A stretch of 64,000 nucleotides of DNA, taken from NCBI GenBank assembly GCA_016194905.1, contig JACQAP010000026.1, forward strand, positions 154,418-218,417, written 5' to 3'. Both the position numbers and the translations under genes were made by a program. A model generated the notes under the pieces. That model saw only the letters and a program-made list of their open reading frames with translations, did no database searches and was not told where the DNA came from. This document shows positions 35,768 to 45,027 of the stretch, in pieces. This DNA is from Betaproteobacteria bacterium. Lineage in GTDB: Bacteria > Pseudomonadota > Gammaproteobacteria > Burkholderiales > JACQAP01. The stretch's first letter is position 1. Every line of letters starts with the position of its first letter.

Positions 35768-36136
35768 CTAAAGGGTTCCGGTCACAGCCAGCTTGAACGC
35801 AAAAAACAATCCGAGCGCCAGACAGCCGTAGACCAGCATGTCGCCGCGCTTTCCGAACATCGCCACATTGTCGAAATAACGCTTTGCTCCCGCAGCCACC
35901 GCCATGGCCGCCAACAGCGCCACGATTGCCACGACGGGGTGCTGGGCCCAGAAGGTTCCGAGTATGGATTCGACCCATCCGCCGCTGCGCAAGGCTTTGT
36001 AGATGAGACCGCCCAAACCGAGCAGCAACAGCGAGAACAACAGGAGCTGAAACAGGGTCTGTATTCCTTCCTGCAGGAGTTGCAGGACGCCTCTTGCCGG
36101 GCGATCGGTCAGGTCTGAGAACGGGTCGAACATCAT
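35768..36136 (-). CDS. Small membrane protein, unknown function
   Basis: The 122-residue protein starts at ATG 36136, where GAGGTG lies 4-5 bases upstream. It has three predicted membrane helices: LFQLLLFSLLLLGLGGLIY, PVVAIVALLAAMAVAAG and LVYGCLALGLFFAFKLAV. A short cytoplasmic N-terminus (MMFDPFSDLTDRPARG) precedes them. No family is recognised, and no neighbouring gene suggests a role. Confidence 0.6.
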   Translation of the reverse strand: MMFDPFSDLTDRPARGVLQLLQEGIQTLFQLLLFSLLLLGLGGLIYKALRSGGWVESILGTFWAQHPVVAIVALLAAMAVAAGAKRYFDNVAMFGKRGDMLVYGCLALGLFFAFKLAVTGTL

Positions 36137-36330
36137 GGCGCACCTCGAGAATTCAATCTTCGCGTATGACCATTGCAACGCTTATGCCAACGGCGATTTC
36201 CCGTCAGCGGTCAATCAGTTAGCGGGTGCTGGCGGGCGAGCGCGTGATGAAACCGGCGTGTTCAGGGAAAAACCGTCGCCACCGAGCGACCGGCCGCCTG
36301 AAAACAAACAAAAACTGGCACTCGGGAGAG

Positions 36331-36358
36331 AAAACGCCAGGGCAGGGAAACCTGCCCT
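36331..36358 (-). terminator. Terminator for the Cys-rich secreted protein
   Basis: On the minus strand, an 8 bp stem (AGGGCAGG with CCTGCCCT) and TTTC loop are followed by TGGCGTTTTCTCT. It begins 3 bp after the gene's stop codon. Confidence 0.65.
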
Positions 36359-36361
36359 AGC

Positions 36362-36652
36362 CTACAGGGTTCCGCAGCGCAGGAAGTGACACTCGCGCTG
36401 ACAGTCCGCGGAAAAACCACATTCGAACAAGCCCACCTTGGCGGCGCCGGACTCGTCGGTACCGCATTCGTTAGCCGCCGGCATCTGGTTGAATTTCGGG
36501 CGCCATTCACAGATATGACAACCGGCCGTCAACCCCGGCAGTTCGAGCGATTCGCCGCGCGCGGCCGGAACCCGGGACAGTTCTTCCGCCGCAACCGGAC
36601 CCGCAACGGCGGCCAGCAACATCAAAACGCACACGGCGAGAAATCGCGACAT
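36362..36652 (-). CDS. Small cysteine-rich secreted protein
   Basis: The 96-residue product has a signal peptide (MSRFLAVCVLMLLAAVAGPVA, cleaved after AAE). The mature part of about 73 residues has seven cysteines: one in AGC, then HIC, NEC, FEC, ADC, REC and LRC. This density suggests disulfides or metal binding in the periplasm. ATG 36652 follows GGAGATCCAA, a good Shine-Dalgarno. I do not recognise the family. The odd cysteine number leaves one residue free or for a ligand. Confidence 0.6.
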   Translation of the reverse strand: MSRFLAVCVLMLLAAVAGPVAAEELSRVPAARGESLELPGLTAGCHICEWRPKFNQMPAANECGTDESGAAKVGLFECGFSADCQRECHFLRCGTL

Positions 36653-36683
36653 TTGGATCTCCGTTCCCAATGTTACGAAAACA

Positions 36684-37390
36684 TTATAAGGTCTCGCGCG
36701 AAGATTCGGGCGCGGCCTGCTTGCGGTGCCTGTCCACCAAAAAGCCAGCAGCCAAGACACCGATGATCACGAGCAGGGTCACGGCGACTTTAAGCGGATC
36801 GCGATCCTGCAAATGCGGCATCAGCATCGGTTCGTGCAGCATCATCTGTGCCGCCGTCTAGGCGAGCACGCCGGCACCGATGTAAACCATGACGGGAAAG
36901 CGATCGACCCACCTCAGTATCAAGGTGCTGCCCCATACCACGATCGGTATGCTGATCAGCATACCCAGCACGACCAGCAGAAAGCTGCCCTTCGCGGCGC
37001 CGGCGACCGCCAGCACGTTGTCCAGACCCATCATGGCGTCTCGGCGACAACGATGGTCTTCATCGCGCTCCAGAAATTGTCGGCGGGTTTGTCGTGAGCT
37101 CCGTCTTCGCCGCGCTTGGGCGCCAGCAGTTTGGTCGCGATCCAGACCAGTGCCAGGCCGCCGAGGAAGCGCAAACCGGGCGCCATCAGCAGCCAGACCA
37201 CGACCAGCGCCATGGCTGCGCGTACGACGATTGCGCCGGCTGTTCCCCAGATGATCGCCTTCTCCCGCAACGCGGCGGGAAGGGAACGCGCGGCAAGCGC
37301 AATCACGATGGCATTGTCGCCCGCGAGAACGAGGTCGATGACGACGATCGCGAGCAGCGCGGAGAGAAACTCCACCGAAAAAATGTCCAT
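36684..37390 (-). pseudogene. TerC-family membrane protein, frameshifted and nonsense-mutated
   Basis: Starting at ATG 37390, the frame encodes a TerC/YjbE-type protein: SALLAIVVIDLVLAGDNAIVIALA, with the family's acidic helix. Near 37040 it goes out of frame after TIVVAE. Duplication of GA there explains the shift, since the next frame continues DAMMGLDNVLAVAGAAKGS. That frame then meets TAG at 36858-36860, where family members have Trp, and continues without further stops to 36684. Two independent lesions make a sequencing artefact less likely. Family members are predicted Mn2+ or metal exporters. Confidence 0.85.
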
Positions 37391-37594
37391 TTATTTCGTC
37401 CACCGCCCCCCCGGGGGTGGGAAAGCCTGGCGGGAAAGTCGGGGCGAAAAAAAACCTTTACCGGCTGGTAAAGGTCTCGCGACAGCTTGCGCTGCCAACG
37501 GCGCCGGGGATTGTTGCCCGTCTTGACGGCCACCGCTGTGAAGCTACTCCCCTTTGGAATTGCACGTGAATTCTGCAGGAGCCAGGCTCGCTCG

Positions 37595-39712
37595 TCAACC
37601 TTTCAGCCGCCAGATGCGGATGACCTCGGGCACCCGCCGCAGGCTGCGCATGACGCGCGCGAGATGCTGGCGGTCATGCACCTGCAATGTGAAATGGATG
37701 ATGGTGTAGGCGCTGGAATCGCCCTGTTCCAGGCTGACGTTGTCGATATTCGAATCGGTCTCGCTGATCATCGCCGCGACTTTTGCCAGCACGCCGCGAT
37801 GATTGGACACCACCATCTTGATGTTGACCGAGAACAGCTTCTTGGTATCCGGCGCCCATTCCACGTTCAGCCATTTTTCCGGGTCGCCGCGCGTCTTGCG
37901 CGCCACCGGACAGTCGTGCGTATGCACGACCAGGCCGTGGCCTTTCTTCAGGAAACCGATGATCGGATCGCCCGGAATCGGATGGCAGCATTTGGCAAAT
38001 TGCAGGGCCATGCCTTCGGAACCGCGGATGACCAGACTGCCGGGAAGCTTTTCTCCCTTGCTCCCCTTCGGTTCGGCGATCGACAGCAATTCTCGCGCGA
38101 TTACGATCGCCAGCTGCTTGCCGAGCCCGATGTCGGCGAGCACCTCCTGGCGCGACTTCGCGCTGTTCTCCTTGAGCAGCTTTTCCCATTGCGCATCTCC
38201 GACCTTGTCCGGGTCGGTCTTCAGCGCGGCCAGCGCCTGGTTCAGCAACCGCTCACCGAGCTGCGAGGATTCCTCGTACTGCATGGTCTTGAGGAAATGT
38301 CGGATGTGCGAGCGCGCCTTGCCGCTGACCACGTAACTGAGCCAGGCGGGGTTGGGCTTGGCGTGCGCGGCAGTGATGATCTCCACGCGATCGCCATTCT
38401 TCAGCTCCGAGCGCAGAGGCACCAGTTCGTGATTGATCTTGGCTGCCACGCAACGGTTGCCGATGTCGGTGTGCACCGCGTAGGCGAAATCGACGCAGGT
38501 CGAGCCGTGCGGCAGCGACAGGATCTTGCCCTTGGGCGTGAACACATAGACTTCGTCCGGAAACAGATCGACTTTCAGGTGCTCCAGGAACTCGATCGAG
38601 TCGCCCGATTCGGACTGCATTTCCAGCAGGCTTTGCAGCCACTGGTGCGTTTTCATGTGCAACTCATTGATCTGGGCGTCGTTCTCCTTGTACAGCCAAT
38701 GCGACGCCACGCCGGCCTCGGCGATCTTGTGCATCACCAGCGTGCGTATCTGTACCTCGATCGGCGTGCCGAACGGCCCGAACAGCGTGGTGTGCAGCGA
38801 CTGGTAGCCGTTGGCCTTCGGGATGGCGATGTAATCCTTGAATTTGCCGGCGATGGGTTTGTACAGCTGATGCAGGGCACCTAGCGCCAGATAGCAGGCC
38901 GCCGTGTCCTTGACGATGACGCGAAACCCGTAGATGTCGAACACCTCGGCAAACGACAGGGTCTTTTCGTGCATCTTGTTGTAGATGCTGTAGAGGTTCT
39001 TCTCCCGCCCGCTGACGGTGGCTTCCAGGTGGTTGTCGGCCAGCTTCTGCTTGAGTGCGTCGAGAATCTTGTCCACCACCTCGCGCCGGTTGCCGCGCGC
39101 CCGCAGCAGCGCCTTGGACAGCACGTTGAAACGGTTCGGATAAAGATGGCGGAACGCAAGCTCCTGCAATTCCTGGTAGAGCTCGTTCAATCCCAGCCGG
39201 TGGGCGATGGGCGCGTAGATCTCGAGTGTCTCGCGTGCGATGCGTGCCCGCTTCTTCGGATGCATGACCGTCAGCGTGCGCATGTTGTGCAGGCGGTCGG
39301 CCAGCTTGATCAGAATCACGCGCACGTCGCGCGCCATCGCCAGCAGCATCTTGCGGAAGTTCTCCGCCTGGGCTTCTTCCTGCGTCTGGAACTCGATGCG
39401 GTCCAACTTGGAGACGCCATCGACGAGGTCGGCCACGTGCTTGCCGAATTTCTCGCTGATCTCGTTCTTGGTCACTGCGGTGTCCTCCATCACGTCATGG
39501 AGCAGGGCTGCGGTCAGCGCCTGTGCGTCGAGATGCCATTGCGCGAGGATCTGGGCGACGGCGATCGGATGGGAAATATAGGGATCGCCGGACTTGCGGA
39601 ACTGACCTTCGTGCGCGGTTTCGCTGAACTCATACGCGCTTTGAAGCTGTACGATATCCTCCGGCTTGAGGTAGCCGGCTGCGTTCTTGAACAGAAGCTC
39701 GGCTTCGGACAT
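37595..39712 (-). CDS. spoT: Bifunctional (p)ppGpp synthetase/hydrolase SpoT
   Basis: SpoT controls the stringent-response alarmone. The 705-residue protein has an HD hydrolase domain (His72-Asp73 in LLHDVMEDTAV), a synthetase domain (DIYGFRVIVKDTAACY, FKDYIAIPKANGYQSLHT), a TGS domain (VYVFTPKGKILSLPHGST) and a C-terminal ACT domain (VNIKMVVSNHRGVLAKVA). ATG 39712 gives the family length; the frame is open 70 codons further up without similarity. It is the last gene of yicC-gmk-rpoZ-spoT. Confidence 0.94.
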   Translation of the reverse strand: MSEAELLFKNAAGYLKPEDIVQLQSAYEFSETAHEGQFRKSGDPYISHPIAVAQILAQWHLDAQALTAALLHDVMEDTAVTKNEISEKFGKHVADLVDGVSKLDRIEFQTQEEAQAENFRKMLLAMARDVRVILIKLADRLHNMRTLTVMHPKKRARIARETLEIYAPIAHRLGLNELYQELQELAFRHLYPNRFNVLSKALLRARGNRREVVDKILDALKQKLADNHLEATVSGREKNLYSIYNKMHEKTLSFAEVFDIYGFRVIVKDTAACYLALGALHQLYKPIAGKFKDYIAIPKANGYQSLHTTLFGPFGTPIEVQIRTLVMHKIAEAGVASHWLYKENDAQINELHMKTHQWLQSLLEMQSESGDSIEFLEHLKVDLFPDEVYVFTPKGKILSLPHGSTCVDFAYAVHTDIGNRCVAAKINHELVPLRSELKNGDRVEIITAAHAKPNPAWLSYVVSGKARSHIRHFLKTMQYEESSQLGERLLNQALAALKTDPDKVGDAQWEKLLKENSAKSRQEVLADIGLGKQLAIVIARELLSIAEPKGSKGEKLPGSLVIRGSEGMALQFAKCCHPIPGDPIIGFLKKGHGLVVHTHDCPVARKTRGDPEKWLNVEWAPDTKKLFSVNIKMVVSNHRGVLAKVAAMISETDSNIDNVSLEQGDSSAYTIIHFTLQVHDRQHLARVMRSLRRVPEVIRIWRLKG

Positions 39713-39806
39713 GGGGGCTTCAGCCGGGACCGGTGGAAATGCCGCGTTCACCGGTTGGAAAGGTCGATCGGCTGAGCCTCCTGCGGTCGTCGTGACGGCG
39801 TGGCCG

Positions 39807-40010
39807 TCAGACCTTGGTCTTGAGGATATCGGTCCCGACTTTCTGGGACGCGATTTCGCGTAGAGCGATAACGGTGGGTTTGTCCTTGTTGGTATCCACC
39901 AACGGAGACGCGCCGGTGGCAAGCTGTCGTGCGCGGTACGTCGCAGCGAGTGTGAGCTCGAAACGATTCGGAATATGTTTCAGGCAGTCTTCTACGGTTA
40001 TGCGCGCCAT
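39807..40010 (-). CDS. rpoZ: RNA polymerase omega subunit
   Basis: The 67-residue protein starts [20 protein letters not shown], the hallmark of bacterial omega, and contains [14 protein letters not shown]. Omega stabilises the beta' subunit and forms part of the ppGpp site in proteobacteria. It lies between gmk (7 bp) and spoT, the standard order. Confidence 0.97.
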   Translation of the reverse strand: MARITVEDCLKHIPNRFELTLAATYRARQLATGASPLVDTNKDKPTVIALREIASQKVGTDILKTKV

Positions 40011-40017
40011 ATGCAGC

Positions 40018-40626
40018 TCATTTCAGGCTGTTGATCAAATCGCTGTGGCGGGATACTTGTGAGGCGATCCGCAATCGGGCCGCCCGCACGATGCTCACCA
40101 AGTCTTCGACGGCATCATCGAAATTATTGTTGATAATAACATAGTCGAATTCGGCCAGATGCGCGATCTCCCCCTGGGCGGCCTGCAGCCGGCGCTCGAT
40201 CACCGCGTTGCTGTCCTGTCCACGGTCGTTTAACCGCCGCCGCAATGACGCCAGCGAAGGCGGCAGGACGAAGATGCCGATGGCGTCCGCAATCAGCTTG
40301 CGCACCTGTTGTGCGCCCTGCCAGTCGATTTCCAGCACGATATCGACATCATGGGCGCGCTGGCGGTCGATCCAGCCCTGCGACGTGCCATAGAGGTTGC
40401 CGTGCACGTCGGCGCTTTCCAGGAATTCGCCGCGTTCGATCATTGCCTCGAACGTCGGCCTCGACACGAAGTGATAGTCGCGGCCATCCTGTTCACCAGG
40501 GCGCGGCGTGCGCGTGGTATGTGACACCGAGAGCAGCGTACTGCGGTCGCGCCTGAGCAGTTCGGCGACCAGCGAAGTCTTGCCGGCCCCGGACGGCGCG
40601 CAAATGATGAATACGTTGCCTGTCAT
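40018..40626 (-). CDS. gmk: Guanylate kinase
   Basis: Gmk converts GMP to GDP. The 202-residue protein has the P-loop [15 protein letters not shown], the GMP-binding [20 protein letters not shown] and [14 protein letters not shown]. The start overlaps the yicC stop by four bases. Length is normal. Confidence 0.97.
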   Translation of the reverse strand: MTGNVFIICAPSGAGKTSLVAELLRRDRSTLLSVSHTTRTPRPGEQDGRDYHFVSRPTFEAMIERGEFLESADVHGNLYGTSQGWIDRQRAHDVDIVLEIDWQGAQQVRKLIADAIGIFVLPPSLASLRRRLNDRGQDSNAVIERRLQAAQGEIAHLAEFDYVIINNNFDDAVEDLVSIVRAARLRIASQVSRHSDLINSLK

Positions 40627-41489
40627 TCGATGTTCTGAATCTGTTCCCGCATCTGCTCGATCAGCACCTTGAGATCCATCGAGGTCTGGGTGAACTCCAT
40701 GTCGACCGACTTCGACCCCAGGGTATTGGCTTCGCGATTCAGTTCCTGCATCAGGAAATCGAGGCGCTTGCCGGCGGCGCCGCCTTTGTCGAGGATGCGG
40801 CGGATTTCGCCGAAATGGGCGGTCAGCCGCGACAATTCCTCGTCGACGTCGATCTTGGAGGCGAACAACACCAGTTCCTGTTTCAGACGTTCGTCGTCCA
40901 GGCTGACCATCGCGTCCTTCAGCCGCGCCGTCAGCCTTTCCCTGTAATTGTTCACCAATTGCGGCATGCGCGGCGCCAGCCTGTCCACCAGCGCTTCCAT
41001 GGACGCGATGCGCTCGAGCAACAGATTCTTGAGCTTTTCGCCTTCGCGACCCCGCGTGGCCGTCAGATCGTCGAGGGCGCGATCGAGCAGTCGACCGCAG
41101 GCTTCCTGCAACTCATCAGGCACCAGGCTGTCGTTGCCGAGCATGCCCGGCCAGCGCAGTACGTCGGCAACCGACAGCGACTGACCCTCGGGCAGCATGG
41201 TTTTCACGTGCGCGTTCAGTTGTGCGAGCTGGCCCAGCAGAGCGTCGTCGATCTGCAGGTTCGACTGGGAAGCCGCCGACTTGGCTACGGCGATCCGCAC
41301 TTCAACCTTGCCGCGGCCGATCCGGGCGGTTGCCTTCTCGCGCAGCCCCGACTCGAGCGGGCGCAGTTCATCCGGGATGCGGAACTGGATATCGAGATAG
41401 CGATGATTCACCGAACGCAGTTCGAGATTGAGTGCGCCAAACGGGAGTTCGGCGCCGGCAACGGCATAACCCGTCATGCTGTAAATCAT
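40623..41489 (-). CDS. yicC: YicC-family endoribonuclease
   Basis: The 288-residue protein starts MIYSMTGYAVAGAELPFG, with LELRSVNHRYLDIQFRIP as the family signature and a conserved C-terminus (LDFLMQELNREANTLGSKS). YicC proteins are RNases that affect small-RNA stability and stationary-phase survival. ATG 41489 gives the family start; the 49-codon upstream extension is not conserved. It heads the gmk-rpoZ-spoT operon and is divergent from rph. Confidence 0.95.
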   Translation of the reverse strand: MIYSMTGYAVAGAELPFGALNLELRSVNHRYLDIQFRIPDELRPLESGLREKATARIGRGKVEVRIAVAKSAASQSNLQIDDALLGQLAQLNAHVKTMLPEGQSLSVADVLRWPGMLGNDSLVPDELQEACGRLLDRALDDLTATRGREGEKLKNLLLERIASMEALVDRLAPRMPQLVNNYRERLTARLKDAMVSLDDERLKQELVLFASKIDVDEELSRLTAHFGEIRRILDKGGAAGKRLDFLMQELNREANTLGSKSVDMEFTQTSMDLKVLIEQMREQIQNIE

Positions 41490-41656
41490 TGGCGGCCCGG
41501 AAGCTTTACAAGGGCGAAGGAGTTCACCAAAATTGGCGAGCCGAAAAGATAACACACAAATCAGGGCGTTTTTCCGATTCGCGCGACCGCTTGAGCCTTT
41601 GTCGTGCGCCCCGAGTTCTGCCCATTCCGGCGTCATTCTGAAATGAAAGAACAGCC

Positions 41657-42379
41657 ATGCGACCGAGCGGACGTGCCCCCGATCAATTGAGAAAGCTCAA
41701 TATCACTCGTGCCTATACACGCCATGCGGAAGGCTCGGTGCTGATCGAGTGTGGCGACACCAAGGTCATCTGTACCGCGAGCATCGAGGACAAGGTGCCG
41801 CCGTTCCTGAAAGGCAGGGGCCAGGGCTGGCTCACCGCCGAGTACGGCATGCTGCCGCGGTCCACCAATACGCGCTCGGACCGTGAAGCGGCGCGCGGCA
41901 AGCAGTCCGGACGCACGCAGGAAATCCAGCGCCTGATCGGCCGCAGCCTGCGCGCGGTGACCAGCCTGGAAGCGCTCGGCGAGCGCACCATCCAGATCGA
42001 CTGCGATGTCATCCAGGCCGATGGCGGCACGCGCACCGCGAGCATCACGGGCGCTTTCGTCGCATTGCATGACGCCGTTACCTTTCTGAAGAACAAGCAG
42101 ACCATCGGGAATTGGCCGATCCGCGATTTCGTCGCCGCGATTTCCGTCGGCATTTTCCAGGGCACGCCGGTGCTGGATCTGGATTACCCCGAGGATTCGA
42201 ACAGCGATACCGACATGAACGTGGTCATGACCGGCGGCGGGAAGCTGGTGGAGGTGCAGGGCACGGCGGAAGGCGAACCGTTTTCCAGGCGTGAGATGGA
42301 CGCGATGCTCGATCTCGCCGAACGGGGCATCGGACAACTGGTTGCCGCACAGAAGGCCGCCCTCGGGAACGGCATCTGA
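41657..42379 (+). CDS. rph: Ribonuclease PH
   Basis: RNase PH trims tRNA 3' ends phosphorolytically. The 240-residue protein starts [20 protein letters not shown]. It has the phosphate-binding [20 protein letters not shown], and [20 protein letters not shown] with the catalytic Asp. Length and motifs are normal. rdgB follows. Confidence 0.97.
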   Translation: MRPSGRAPDQLRKLNITRAYTRHAEGSVLIECGDTKVICTASIEDKVPPFLKGRGQGWLTAEYGMLPRSTNTRSDREAARGKQSGRTQEIQRLIGRSLRAVTSLEALGERTIQIDCDVIQADGGTRTASITGAFVALHDAVTFLKNKQTIGNWPIRDFVAAISVGIFQGTPVLDLDYPEDSNSDTDMNVVMTGGGKLVEVQGTAEGEPFSRREMDAMLDLAERGIGQLVAAQKAALGNGI

Positions 42380-42398
42380 TCGCGAGCGGGAAACCTCG

Positions 42399-42992
42399 GT
42401 GTTCGAAAAGCTGGTCATTGCGTCCAACAACCCGGGTAAGCTGCGCGAGATCAGCCAGATTCTCGCGTCGCTGGGTATCGAGGCGTTGCCGCAGTCCGCA
42501 TTCGGTGTGCCGGAGGCGGACGAACTGCATGGGTCCTTCATAGAGAATGCGCTGGCGAAGGCGCGACATGCGGCCGGCATCACCGGATTGCCGGCGCTGG
42601 CGGACGATTCCGGCATCTGTGTCGATGCGCTGGGCGGTGCGCCGGGCGTGCACTCCGCGCGGTATGCCGGGAATCCCCGATCCGACGAGCGCAACAACGC
42701 AAAACTGCTCGAAGTGCTGGGTGAGCGGCAGGATCGCCAGGCGTACTACTACTGCGTAATCGTGGTGATGCGTCACGTGCAGGACCCGCAGCCGCTGATA
42801 GCGGAAGGGCTGTGGCGGGGCGAGATTCTGCGGGCACCGCGCGGTTCCGGCGGTTTCGGCTACGATCCTTTGTTCCTGGATCCGGAATTTGGCCAGACTG
42901 GAGCGGAACTTGCGCCTGCCCGAAAGAATCTCATGAGTCACCGTGGGAAGGCGCTGACGCGGCTCGGCGATGCGTTGAAGCGGCTGCGTTGA
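42399..42992 (+). CDS. rdgB: Non-canonical purine NTP pyrophosphatase (RdgB/HAM1)
   Basis: RdgB hydrolyses dITP/XTP to keep them out of DNA. The 197-residue protein starts at GTG 42399 as MFEKLVIASNNPGKLREISQ. It has ALADDSGICVDALGGAPGVHS with catalytic acidic residues, and GSGGFGYDPLF near the C-terminus. It follows rph by 19 bp and is presumably co-transcribed. Confidence 0.95.
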   Translation: MFEKLVIASNNPGKLREISQILASLGIEALPQSAFGVPEADELHGSFIENALAKARHAAGITGLPALADDSGICVDALGGAPGVHSARYAGNPRSDERNNAKLLEVLGERQDRQAYYYCVIVVMRHVQDPQPLIAEGLWRGEILRAPRGSGGFGYDPLFLDPEFGQTGAELAPARKNLMSHRGKALTRLGDALKRLR

Positions 42993-43101
42993 AACAACGC
43001 GGCTGACCCGTGCGGTGTTTCGACGGCCGCATCAGGACGCCGCCATATTTCGATAGAAGCATATTGGACAAAAACGCATTGAATCAATCCAGGAGACCGT
43101 G

Positions 43102-43410
43102 ATGAAAAGCAAGGCAGTTTCGGCGGATAAGCTGATGGAAGACCTGCGACTGGTGGTGACGGACGCGGAGGAGTTGCTCAGAGCCACTGCCGGGCAGGCC
43201 GGCGAAAAAGTCGCTGCGGCCCGGGCGCGGGCGGAAGAATCCATCGATGCCGCGAAGGCCCGCATTGCGCAGGCCGGTTATGCCGCCGCAGCGCAGACTC
43301 GCGAAGCCGCCAAAGCGGCAGACGACTACGTGCACGACAATCCCTGGACTGCGGTGGGTGTCGCCGCCGCAGTGGGTGTCGTCATCGGCATTCTGATAGC
43401 AAAGAAGTAA
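43102..43410 (+). CDS. ElaB/YqjD/DUF883-family membrane-anchored protein
   Basis: The 102-residue protein has an Ala/Glu/Lys-rich amphipathic coiled helix (SADKLMEDLRLVVTDAEELLR). It then has DDYVHDNPWTAVGVAAAVGVVIGILIAKK, a single C-terminal membrane helix with the conserved NPW motif. YqjD and ElaB bind ribosomes at the inner membrane in stationary phase. AGGAG sits 6 bp upstream of ATG 43102. It heads a three-gene set with yqjE-like and yqjK-like genes. Confidence 0.9.
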   Translation: MKSKAVSADKLMEDLRLVVTDAEELLRATAGQAGEKVAAARARAEESIDAAKARIAQAGYAAAAQTREAAKAADDYVHDNPWTAVGVAAAVGVVIGILIAKK

Positions 43411-43420
43411 GCCGGAACGC

Positions 43421-43825
43421 GTGGACGATCACGACGGCTCCAAACCGCCGCAAGGCCATCCGCTCAGCATGTTCGATTCGCTGAGGCAGTTGCTCGGTAC
43501 GCTCGCCGGCATCGCGCAGACCCGCATCGAACTGCTCGGTACCGAAGTCGAGGAACAGGTCGCGCGCCTGACCTCGATGCTGTTGTGGACCATCGTCTCG
43601 CTGTTCCTGGCGTTTACAACGGTGGTCCTGATGGCGGTGGCCATCCTGGTCACGTTCTGGGATACCAACCGGATTCTGGTTGCCGTACTCCTTGCGGCGG
43701 GATTCGCGGTGCTCGCGCTGATCTCGTGGTTGCGGGTGAGGGCGGTGGCGCGGGGGAGGCCGCATCTGTTCCAGGCTACGCTCGAGGAACTCGCCAAGGA
43801 TCGTGATCGCCTGGGTGGAAAATGA
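43421..43825 (+). CDS. YqjE-like / holin-superfamily membrane protein
   Basis: The 134-residue protein starts at GTG 43421. It has an amphipathic segment (SLRQLLGTLAGIAQTRIELLG) and two membrane helices in a hairpin (LLWTIVSLFLAFTTVVLMAVAIL; LVAVLLAAGFAVLALISWL), with a basic C-terminus. This is the phage-holin-III-like YqjE family, usually found with DUF883 and YqjK proteins. Its function is unknown; a role in membrane stress is inferred from context. Confidence 0.85.
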   Translation: MDDHDGSKPPQGHPLSMFDSLRQLLGTLAGIAQTRIELLGTEVEEQVARLTSMLLWTIVSLFLAFTTVVLMAVAILVTFWDTNRILVAVLLAAGFAVLALISWLRVRAVARGRPHLFQATLEELAKDRDRLGGK

Positions 43826-44115
43826 GCAGCCGACTGCGCGAAATCGACCGCAAGCGCCGGTTGCTGGTGGCGCGGGCAACCGAGCAGCGCGGCGAACTTG
43901 CCGTACAGGCGGCCGCGGTCCGGCAGTCGCTGGCTTTCGCCGATCTCGTCTGGCGCGGCTATCGCCACCTCAAATCGCGACCCGTCGGCGTCGCTATTGT
44001 CGCGGCCGCGCTGGTGGCGATCGGACCCGGCAAGTTGCTGCGCGTAGGCTATCGCAGCGGATTGATCGCCATGGCCGTGCTGCGGCTGATCAAGCTCTTC
44101 AGGACGTTGCGTTGA
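43822..44115 (+). CDS. YqjK-like protein
   Basis: The 97-residue protein is basic, with an N-terminal helix (SSRLREIDRKRRLLVARATEQR) typical of YqjK and a C-terminal hydrophobic segment (PVGVAIVAAALVAIGP). It overlaps the yqjE-like gene by four bases. Its 3' end overlaps the convergent murI by 17 bp. Confidence 0.8.
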   Translation: MSSRLREIDRKRRLLVARATEQRGELAVQAAAVRQSLAFADLVWRGYRHLKSRPVGVAIVAAALVAIGPGKLLRVGYRSGLIAMAVLRLIKLFRTLR

Positions 44116-44938
44116 AGTCCCGTCCGGCATTGCTCTGAAACTCCGGCAGGCGCTGCAGGCGGGCATGCGGCGCCCATAGTTCGATCAGCAGCGGCTTGAT
44201 CCGCTGCGTCGGCCCGCTCGACCAGAAGATTTCGCTTCCCGTCCCGCTCGCCCGCGCCGATCCGCGCAGCGTCAATTGCCTTGCCACTTCTTTTGCCACG
44301 GCTGTCCCGTTTTCGATGACCGCCACGCCGGGGCCGGCGATGCGCTGGACGATATGCGCGACCAGCGGATAGTGGGTGCAGCCGAGCACGATCACGTCGG
44401 CGCGTTCGGCCAGCAACGGCTCGACAAAGCCGCGCAGCAATTGCTCGGTGCGTTCGCCATCGAGATCGCCGCGCTCGATGTGCTCGGCCAGGCCGGCGCA
44501 AGGCTGCGCCACGATCCGGATGCCGGCTGCAAAGCGCTCGATCAGGCTCCGGTAGCGCTCACTCGCCAATGTGGCCGGCGTCGCGAGCACCCCTACCACG
44601 CCGCTGCGCGTGGCGGCAACGGCGGGCTTGACCGCCGGCTCGACGCCGACGAAGGGGATCGGCCATTGCGCTCGCAATACATCGATGGCCGCGGCAGTTG
44701 CCGTATTGCAGGCGACGACGACGGCTTTGGCCCCCTGCTGGACCAGAAACCCGCCGATTGCCATGGCCCGATCGCGAATTTTCTCCGGGGATTTTTGTCC
44801 ATAAGGAACGTAGGCGGCATCGGCGACGTAGACGAGATTTTCGCAGGGCAGCGCCTGCCGCACGGCGCGCAGGATGGTCAGTCCGCCTACGCCGGAGTCG
44901 AAGACACCGATCGGATTTTCACTGCCGGATTGCGTCAT
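44099..44938 (-). CDS. murI: Glutamate racemase
   Basis: MurI makes D-glutamate for peptidoglycan. The 279-residue protein has GVFDSGVGGLTILRAV and the two catalytic cysteines, in VVACNTATAAA and VLGCTHYPLV. Length is slightly above average because of a C-terminal extension of about 20 residues. It overlaps the convergent yqjK-like gene by 17 bp and is divergent from hemW. Confidence 0.95.
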   Translation of the reverse strand: MTQSGSENPIGVFDSGVGGLTILRAVRQALPCENLVYVADAAYVPYGQKSPEKIRDRAMAIGGFLVQQGAKAVVVACNTATAAAIDVLRAQWPIPFVGVEPAVKPAVAATRSGVVGVLATPATLASERYRSLIERFAAGIRIVAQPCAGLAEHIERGDLDGERTEQLLRGFVEPLLAERADVIVLGCTHYPLVAHIVQRIAGPGVAVIENGTAVAKEVARQLTLRGSARASGTGSEIFWSSGPTQRIKPLLIELWAPHARLQRLPEFQSNAGRDFNATS

Positions 44939-45027
44939 TGCGCTGATGACAGAATGCGTGGCCCTTGCATGACGGAAGAAACTGCCGGACAGGTTATAGT
45001 AGAAGCCGGAATTCCTTCAACACGCCC

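Noticed and set aside
37487-38884. 465-codon plus-strand frame over spoT
   Set aside because: spoT has all four domains on the minus strand. The plus frame has no motif.
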